This document shows positions 41,021 to 46,237 of a DNA stretch of 46,237 bases, one piece after another. This stretch comes from a virus. Each line of letters opens with the position of its first letter. Within the stretch, counting starts at the first letter, position 1. The stretch spans positions 1 to 46,237 of the IMG/VR virus record IMGVR_UViG_3300044998_001030; one strand, given 5' to 3'. The notes below the pieces were generated by a model, which worked only from the letters and a program-made list of their open reading frames with translations, ran no database searches and was not told the origin of the DNA. A program made the translations under genes and the position numbers.

Positions 41021-42170
41021 TTGGGTATTTCCTATATAACCAATTTAGAGATTTTCGTTCTGGATGTTGTTGATACCACCCCTTTCCAGTATAAACATCC
41101 ATAACCATCTGCCAATATTCTTCATACATTTTAATAATTCGTTCGCACGAGAAATTGTCAATGGCCCACTGCCTAACTCTCTTTGGACTAATTTTGTCAA
41201 TATTTTTTGCTGCCCAAACAAAATGGTCAAATGTCCGGCAACGGAAACCCGTGATTCCATGTAAGTTATTCTCCGGCCAGACTCCCCAATCTGTGGTGAT
41301 AATTGGACATCCTGAAAACATAGCTTCTACTGCCGCTCCACCAAAGGGTTCACAATACATAGAAGGCAGGAAAAATCCTTTTGCTTTTGACATCAATTCT
41401 CGCCGCTTTTCGTAATCAGCAAAACCAATATGTTTGATTTTATCAGTTTCTTCATAACCAGATTCTTTCAAAGAACCCTGACCAGCAATAACCAATTTTT
41501 CTCCTAAAGTGTTACAAACTTGGTAAGCAATATCAATTCCTTTTCCCGGATATACTCTACCAAGAAAGAGAAAATAGTCATCTCTTTTTTCTGAAAAATC
41601 AAAATCTTCAGGTTCAAAATAATTTGGAATTACAACATGATACCAATCTTCCAGACCAGATTGCATAACAGATTGTGCTCCGTTGACAGCTGCGCGAATC
41701 GCATAAGATTCATACACCCGCCAACGTGCAAAATGACCAGAACCATATCCAATTCCGGGTTCTACAACAATCAGATCGGAATGCGCATCAGCAACAGGTT
41801 TATGTCCCCAACCCCACATACACAATAGAAAATCAAGCTTTTGTTTTCTTTTGCTTATTTCACGAATTGTGTTGTTGTAAAATGTTTGATATGCATGATC
41901 TCCCATATCAAATTTGAAGAAATTCTTCCTGACATCATAATCACCATATGCTAACTCAAAATCTCTGTCTGTAATGACTGTAATATGTTCATCACACATT
42001 GGATTAGATTTTTCATGACCATAATGGAAAACTGTATGTCCAGCCAATTTCAACATTTTACATAATTTGACAACTTTTTGTGTATAAGCACAAGCAACCC
42101 AAGGAGTTCCTTTTTTATTTGTTGTTACAGTATGTGGAAGACCAAGGACATGAAATCTGTATTTCGGCAT
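41013..42170 (-). CDS. Glycosyltransferase, GT4-like (GT-B fold)
   Basis: 385 residues. The C-terminal donor domain is clear: [57 protein letters not shown] and [12 protein letters not shown], the E-x7-E motif of family 4. The N-terminal half has LGLPHT and an acceptor-type fold. It heads the glycan operon, with an exact late promoter 50 bases upstream. Confidence 0.9.
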   Translation of the reverse strand: MPKYRFHVLGLPHTVTTNKKGTPWVACAYTQKVVKLCKMLKLAGHTVFHYGHEKSNPMCDEHITVITDRDFELAYGDYDVRKNFFKFDMGDHAYQTFYNNTIREISKRKQKLDFLLCMWGWGHKPVADAHSDLIVVEPGIGYGSGHFARWRVYESYAIRAAVNGAQSVMQSGLEDWYHVVIPNYFEPEDFDFSEKRDDYFLFLGRVYPGKGIDIAYQVCNTLGEKLVIAGQGSLKESGYEETDKIKHIGFADYEKRRELMSKAKGFFLPSMYCEPFGGAAVEAMFSGCPIITTDWGVWPENNLHGITGFRCRTFDHFVWAAKNIDKISPKRVRQWAIDNFSCERIIKMYEEYWQMVMDVYTGKGWYQQHPERKSLNWLYRKYPNG

Positions 42171-42173
42171 AGA

Positions 42174-42866
42174 TTATCTTTCCCTCAAATTACTGATATA
42201 ACAACCATTTGGCTTGAAATATTTATATACCGCCTTGACAAAAGACTCATCAAAAACAACCCGAATAAATTCTGTTTTTTCCTCTGGTTCATCTGCGGAT
42301 CTCAATTTGAAAACAACAAAGTTGGAATTGACAATTGCAGGATGAACTTTATTGTTATATACAAAAATTTGAGAATTGTTATCAGAAATATGACGTTGCT
42401 GAACAAACATAGTAGATGACCCTAATTCTTTTGTGTCTGGATCTTCATAATCATAGAAAATCAATGTGTGTCTTCCATCAAAAAATGTATTTAATGAATA
42501 ATCATTTGTAAATTTTTGTTCTCTTGTAGGAGCTACAAATTTCTTGGAAAATGATACAATTGCAAAGAAAACATCATCAGTGCGAATTTCAAGATCATCC
42601 TTAATGCAAATAAGACAAACTGCATATTCATTTCCTGTATTAGAGAGAACATGAGTTTTAAGCATATACTCATTGCCTGTTTGATTTTCTGTTTGTAAAA
42701 ATTCCCATTTAGTTTGTTTTTTTACTTCAATTTTTTCGTTTTCATTTGTAGATGTTTTTTGTACGGTTACATTTTCTGTAAATAACGAAAAAATAACCAT
42801 TCCAAAAAATACAACTATAAAAGCCATTCCGACAAAAAGAAACCCTTTCAAAATTTTTCTAAGCAT
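42174..42866 (-). CDS. Membrane-anchored protein of unknown function
   Basis: The start is taken as ATG 42866, which overlaps the stop of the tiny upstream gene (TGATG); a GTG lies one codon further up. Residues about 9-30 form a hydrophobic anchor (KILKGFLFVGMAFIVVFFGM) with a basic start, so the 200-residue remainder, rich in beta strands, should face the periplasm or exterior. No family is recognised. The 3' end contains the late promoter of the glycosyltransferase gene. Confidence 0.75.
   Translation of the reverse strand: MLRKILKGFLFVGMAFIVVFFGMVIFSLFTENVTVQKTSTNENEKIEVKKQTKWEFLQTENQTGNEYMLKTHVLSNTGNEYAVCLICIKDDLEIRTDDVFFAIVSFSKKFVAPTREQKFTNDYSLNTFFDGRHTLIFYDYEDPDTKELGSSTMFVQQRHISDNNSQIFVYNNKVHPAIVNSNFVVFKLRSADEPEEKTEFIRVVFDESFVKAVYKYFKPNGCYISNLRER
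42220..42227 (-). promoter_or_regulatory. Late promoter TATAAATA of glycan operon
   Basis: Exact match on the minus strand, 49 bases before the GT4 gene ATG, inside the 3' end of the membrane protein gene. Confidence 0.65.
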
Positions 42867-42952
42867 CACTTTTCTCCTTTTTCTAAAGTATGAATCAAAA
42901 ACATTACAGTGTATAATGTTATTACCACAAACAAAAACGCCTTTCGTATCAT
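42866..42952 (-). CDS. Tiny membrane protein, 28 aa
   Basis: Encodes MIRKAFLFVVITLYTVMFLI plus a short polar tail: one transmembrane helix with basic N-terminus. The stop overlaps the next ATG, and AAAGGAG for the next gene lies within it. It fits between the hydrolase stop and the membrane protein start with no spare bases, which supports it as real. Confidence 0.6.
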   Translation of the reverse strand: MIRKAFLFVVITLYTVMFLIHTLEKGEK

Positions 42953-42953
42953 T

Positions 42954-43709
42954 TTATATCTCTAAGTCATAATCACTATGACCGAAAACAAAATCAGACA
43001 TATCGTGCAATTCTAGGTTGCAAATATATTTCAATTTTTCAATATTTGGAACCAATTTAGCGTTGTAGCCGACAGCAGGATAAAACCAATTTCCCGGAAC
43101 CATTCGGAACCAATATTTCAATACCGAATCATTTTTTGAATAATAGATATTAAACTTGGTGTTAGTATTGTCGGTTATTTCGTTTCGTTTTTCAACAAAT
43201 TCTTTAATATTGATTGCTGGAGCTAGCCACTTCCAATTCGCAATATTTTTTGTTTTTGAATTGAAAACAACATCACACCCCAACGAATGGCTGGAAATAG
43301 TAATTGATCCGCATTTTCCTAATTTTTGTTGTTGTTCTAGCATCTTAATCAAATCATACAAATGCCCCGATGTTTCTGGAACCCGCTTTTTGGCTCCGAT
43401 GAAACCAATGGTAGAACTCCACGAACTGGGCCAATAGAAAAAGATGAAAGTATTATATTTTTTGCTTACACGATTCAGATTGAAAATTTTGAAATATTTG
43501 TTTTGAACGTTAGAAAAAATTCCACGATAACCATGAACCAAAACAACAACGTTTCTAAGCGAACCTTGTGTTATGCTCTTATCAAAAAAGACATCGTAAC
43601 CCGTTGAATAAAAAGAAGTTTCTTTTTCGTCTACTCTACGGTATAATAGATTGTCTGAAAATTCTACTGGATCTGTAAAATTTTTTCTGCAAGAAAATTC
43701 AAAAATCAT
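42954..43709 (-). CDS. Alpha/beta hydrolase
   Basis: Start at ATG 43709 (AAGGAG 9 bases upstream); an ATG at 43772 would extend into the Thg1-like gene and lacks a binding site. The oxyanion strand VVVLVHGYRG (54-63) and nucleophile elbow ISSHSLG with S142 match the DUF900/esterase-like branch of the fold, and FVFGHSDYD near the end offers the catalytic His. Substrate unknown; lipid or host-surface ester hydrolysis is possible. Confidence 0.8.
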   Translation of the reverse strand: MIFEFSCRKNFTDPVEFSDNLLYRRVDEKETSFYSTGYDVFFDKSITQGSLRNVVVLVHGYRGIFSNVQNKYFKIFNLNRVSKKYNTFIFFYWPSSWSSTIGFIGAKKRVPETSGHLYDLIKMLEQQQKLGKCGSITISSHSLGCDVVFNSKTKNIANWKWLAPAINIKEFVEKRNEITDNTNTKFNIYYSKNDSVLKYWFRMVPGNWFYPAVGYNAKLVPNIEKLKYICNLELHDMSDFVFGHSDYDLEI

Positions 43710-44481
43710 TAGTTTTTTCTCCTTCCAGCTTGACGATATTATATTCTTCAAATAGTGCCCGAATTTGACCAAAAACGTTTTCGGGCGGATTGACGTGTCT
43801 TTGTGTGAACCACACCCCGTCCACTTTCATTCTAAATCCCATATGATAAAATGGAAAGAAAAAACTTCCCTTTCCATAAATTTCAAGATACTTCTGAATT
43901 TCTTTCTGTTTTGTGGTAATTTTTCGGGAGCTATACAAATATGAAGGCTGATAGAAATGCACAAACCGATTCAATACGTTTCGGTATGCGTCTTTTACCC
44001 TCCACACAAAATAATTGAGTACCTCTTCTGGCTTATCATCTGGAAGACCGAAACAGCGGCAATCAAATACTGGAACATGAAGATTACTAACATCATTCAA
44101 AGATTCTGATTTTTTTGCTGTTTCTGGAAGAAATTTGTTGAAATAATATGTGAAATAAGATGCCGTAACAGAATTGATTTTATTGACTTTTCCATTAAAC
44201 CAGTGTTGTGTATTATTTTCTTTTTTTGCCTGCAAAAGAAAAGAACACTCATCGGATTGAGGATAATAAGCCACACAATTTTGTACTGAAAGCGCAGTAT
44301 AAAATGCAGCCTGATTCATCGCCGAAACAACATCTTCCGAATAAAAGTGTTGTTCGTTCAAATAGCGGAATATATGTGAAAACGCCTTTCCGTCAACCCG
44401 AACCACAATAAAGTCATTTGTAATTTTTTGAGAACATTGTTCTTCGTAAAGTTTCATTCTATTTTCTAATGTATCTCTCAT
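43699..44481 (-). CDS. Thg1-like 3'-5' nucleotidyltransferase
   Basis: tRNA-His guanylyltransferase-like protein. The metal-binding motifs are V-R-V-D30-G31-K-A-F-S-H and S76-D77-E78-C-S-F-L-L, plus VFDCRCFGLP, all diagnostic of the family. The length (260 aa) fits. Thg1-like proteins add nucleotides to 5' ends in the 3'-5' direction and repair truncated tRNAs. It has its own consensus promoter with the ATG 6 bases after the -10 box and no ribosome binding site, so the message is predicted leaderless. Confidence 0.92.
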   Translation of the reverse strand: MRDTLENRMKLYEEQCSQKITNDFIVVRVDGKAFSHIFRYLNEQHFYSEDVVSAMNQAAFYTALSVQNCVAYYPQSDECSFLLQAKKENNTQHWFNGKVNKINSVTASYFTYYFNKFLPETAKKSESLNDVSNLHVPVFDCRCFGLPDDKPEEVLNYFVWRVKDAYRNVLNRFVHFYQPSYLYSSRKITTKQKEIQKYLEIYGKGSFFFPFYHMGFRMKVDGVWFTQRHVNPPENVFGQIRALFEEYNIVKLEGEKTNDF

Positions 44482-44487
44482 GTTACT

Positions 44488-44516
44488 ATTATACCTTAAA
44501 AATAATCAACGTTCAA
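44488..44516 (-). promoter_or_regulatory. Sigma70-type promoter TTGAAC-N17-TATAAT
   Basis: On the minus strand, -35 TTGAAC (44516-44511), a 17-base spacer and a perfect -10 TATAAT (44493-44488) are followed after 6 bases by the ATG of the Thg1-like gene. Confidence 0.85.
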
Positions 44517-44528
44517 GTTTATTTTATT

Positions 44529-45920
44529 TCAAAATTTGAATTGTTTGAATGTTTTTTTCAATTCTTCAAAACTTTCTTGCTCCGCTTTTTGTTCAACTTC
44601 TTGCATTATTTCTTCCGCATCACTGGATGATGTGGCTTGTCCTGTCAAGTTATAAAGCCTTTGTTTTGAACGATCTATACCAACCAAACTGCGTTTGTTC
44701 TTGGTGACATCGGCGTACCTATTTTTTAATTGTTTTATCATAATTTGGTTAGCCTGTTCTAGTTGTTCAGTATTAATCAACGAAATGATGAAATCTGCTG
44801 TTGCGCCTGTAGCAAATGATTCAGAAATATCAGTTAATGATGTGTCTGTGGATTGATACCCCTGCCGGGTCAACTGAGTTGCTGTAAAAATAGGCACATT
44901 CATCTCCATCGCCAACCCGCGAACTTCTTCAGCGATGGCTTTCACGAGTACATAGGTGTTGCTCATTCCATTGTTTTTGATGCGGACAGAAGAACAAATA
45001 TTAAGATAATCAATCAAAATCACATCAGGCACAAAGTTCTTCTTCAGTTTCAATTCACTCAAAAGTGCACGAAAATGGTTAACTGTCCCAGTTCCAGTAG
45101 GATACTCTTTGATGATAAGTTTGCCTTGCGTAACTTTTTGTCGTACATTATGAATCAATGAATCATATTGTTTTTTCGTCAAAAACATCAAGGTATCCAA
45201 GCTAATGTCTAAAATATTTGCGTCAATGCGTTTGGCAATCTCCTCTTCTGCCATCTCACACGATATGTACAATACATTCTTATTCTTCAACAAAAATGAA
45301 GTAGCGAAGTGACACAAAGTCAATGACTTACCGACATTGATACCACCAAGGATGATGTTTAATGTTTTCTTTGGAACTCCACCGTTAGTTATTTCGTTCA
45401 GATAATCCAAATCAAACGGAAGACGTTCTTCAACTTTGTGATATTTCTCAAAACGTTCATTGAAATCTTCAAAAAAATCATGACCTACACTGGGATCAAA
45501 AGTGACTGCCAATGCTTCTTTCAGCAATTCGGGAATAACACCACGGTCTTTCTTTTTTGACTTTCCTGAAATAATATTGATACTTTCCCGAATAGCATTC
45601 TCAATGGCCGATTCTTTACAAAATCGTTCTGTTTCAGCAACAAGCCAGTCAAAATTTTGATTGGTTGGTTTTTCTTTAATTTCATCAATGATTTCAAGAG
45701 AAGATTTCAACTCATCTTCTGTCAATTTTGTTGAATTTGTCAAAGAAATAACCAAAGCATCTATAGAGGGAGTATCATTATATTCTGCAATAAATGTTTT
45801 GATATTGGTGAAAATTTTCTTGTGAATTCCGCCAAAATATTCATCCTTGAGGAAGGGAATAACCTTCCTCATGTATTTTTCATTATGGACTAAATTTTGA
45901 AGAATAATCTTCTCAATCAT
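44529..45920 (-). CDS. 41: Replicative DNA helicase gp41 (DnaB-like)
   Basis: RecA-fold hexameric helicase that unwinds ahead of the fork and loads primase. Walker A GGINVGKS is at 192-199, Walker B DVILIDYLNI follows at about 300, with a C-terminal ATQLTRQGYQ sensor segment. The length (463 aa) matches T4 gp41 (475 aa). The N-terminal helical domain is typical of the family. GAGAG precedes the ATG; it overlaps the upstream gene by 8 bases. Confidence 0.95.
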   Translation of the reverse strand: MIEKIILQNLVHNEKYMRKVIPFLKDEYFGGIHKKIFTNIKTFIAEYNDTPSIDALVISLTNSTKLTEDELKSSLEIIDEIKEKPTNQNFDWLVAETERFCKESAIENAIRESINIISGKSKKKDRGVIPELLKEALAVTFDPSVGHDFFEDFNERFEKYHKVEERLPFDLDYLNEITNGGVPKKTLNIILGGINVGKSLTLCHFATSFLLKNKNVLYISCEMAEEEIAKRIDANILDISLDTLMFLTKKQYDSLIHNVRQKVTQGKLIIKEYPTGTGTVNHFRALLSELKLKKNFVPDVILIDYLNICSSVRIKNNGMSNTYVLVKAIAEEVRGLAMEMNVPIFTATQLTRQGYQSTDTSLTDISESFATGATADFIISLINTEQLEQANQIMIKQLKNRYADVTKNKRSLVGIDRSKQRLYNLTGQATSSSDAEEIMQEVEQKAEQESFEELKKTFKQFKF

Positions 45921-46237
45921 TCGGCTTTTCTCTCTTTTCCATTTCTTCTAATTGCTTTTCAATAGATTTTGTTACAATTTCTTGCATCAAAACTCTTGCC
46001 AATGCCAAACATTTTCTAGTATCAAATGACTGACTTTTTTGTGTAATCAAAATGTTATAACGAATTTCTACATTATTTTCATCATCTTGAAGTTCATGAA
46101 CAAAAAAATCTGTTGCAAGAAATTCCATGATCCATACTTCAGTTGGCTTGTGACGGACGCGAAAGCGGATGATATTTGGTGTATTTTCATCCGCTTGTTC
46201 CATAAATACTTCACATTCTTTTGCTAACTTTTTGTAA
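45913..46237 (-). CDS. Hypothetical protein, 5' end outside window
   Basis: The frame stays open from the ATG at 46203 to the right edge (upstream codons read YKKLAKECEVF), and the ATG lacks a good ribosome binding site, so the gene probably begins outside the window. The visible part is beta-rich (IIRFRVRHKPTEVWIMEFLA) followed by a helix with a Glu/Lys-rich end. It directly precedes gp41. No family is recognised. Confidence 0.65.
   Translation of the reverse strand, partial: YKKLAKECEVFMEQADENTPNIIRFRVRHKPTEVWIMEFLATDFFVHELQDDENNVEIRYNILITQKSQSFDTRKCLALARVLMQEIVTKSIEKQLEEMEKREKPND

Overview
This window is part of the genome of a T4-like tailed phage (T4-superfamily myovirus). The T4 core genes are recognisable from their translated sequences. 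On the minus strand, in T4 order, are small terminase (gp16), large terminase (gp17), tail sheath (gp18), tail tube (gp19), portal (gp20), prohead protease (gp21), scaffold (gp22) and major capsid protein (gp23). On the plus strand are the late sigma factor (gp55) and the gp47/gp46 recombination nuclease. On the minus strand near the right end is the replicative helicase (gp41). Most of the DNA is clearly AT-rich. Host identity is not settled. One secreted protein (14715-15467) resembles repeat-containing surface proteins I associate with Acidobacteriota, which is only a hint.

Layout. 1-8259 (+): a truncated gene, an acidic protein with one copy of a recurring 'WGW' domain, an Acb1-like 2H phosphoesterase, a coiled-coil membrane protein, gp55, gp47, gp46 and small unknowns. 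8213-15560 (-): a ligase-like/adenylyltransferase fusion, a pol-beta-type nucleotidyltransferase, a 1185-residue protein built of eight WGW repeats, a secreted protein and a tRNA with anticodon CAT. 15571-20150: an SprT-like zincin, two tandem paralogs of unknown function, then a GC-richer block with a deaminase, an unknown gene, an AT-hook protein and a folded non-coding region, followed by an HEFGH zincin. 20221-20592 (+): a strong sigma70-type promoter, an RNA predicted to fold extensively, its terminator, two tandem T4-type late promoters and tRNA-Arg(TCT). 20622-38298 (-): head, tail, packaging and fibre genes. 38312-42170 (-): glycosyltransferases and a FkbM-type methyltransferase feeding directly into the fibre genes. 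42174-46237 (-): membrane proteins, an alpha/beta hydrolase, a Thg1-like protein, helicase gp41 and a truncated gene.

How the parts work together. gp55 should direct late transcription from TATAAATA promoters, and exact or near matches lie upstream of gp23, gp22, gp21, gp18, fibre and glycosyltransferase genes. A second promoter class has sigma70-like -35/-10 boxes. At four of these genes the -10 box lies only 6-10 bases before the ATG with no Shine-Dalgarno site, which predicts leaderless mRNAs, while the structural genes have clear GGAG-type sites. tRNA metabolism is prominent: two tRNAs, a CCA-adding enzyme between gp16 and gp17, a Thg1-like 3'-5' polymerase and a ligase-like domain.

The best candidates for something undescribed are the WGW domain spread over four proteins, the structured RNA at 20255-20475, the leaderless promoter class and the ligase/NMNAT fusion.
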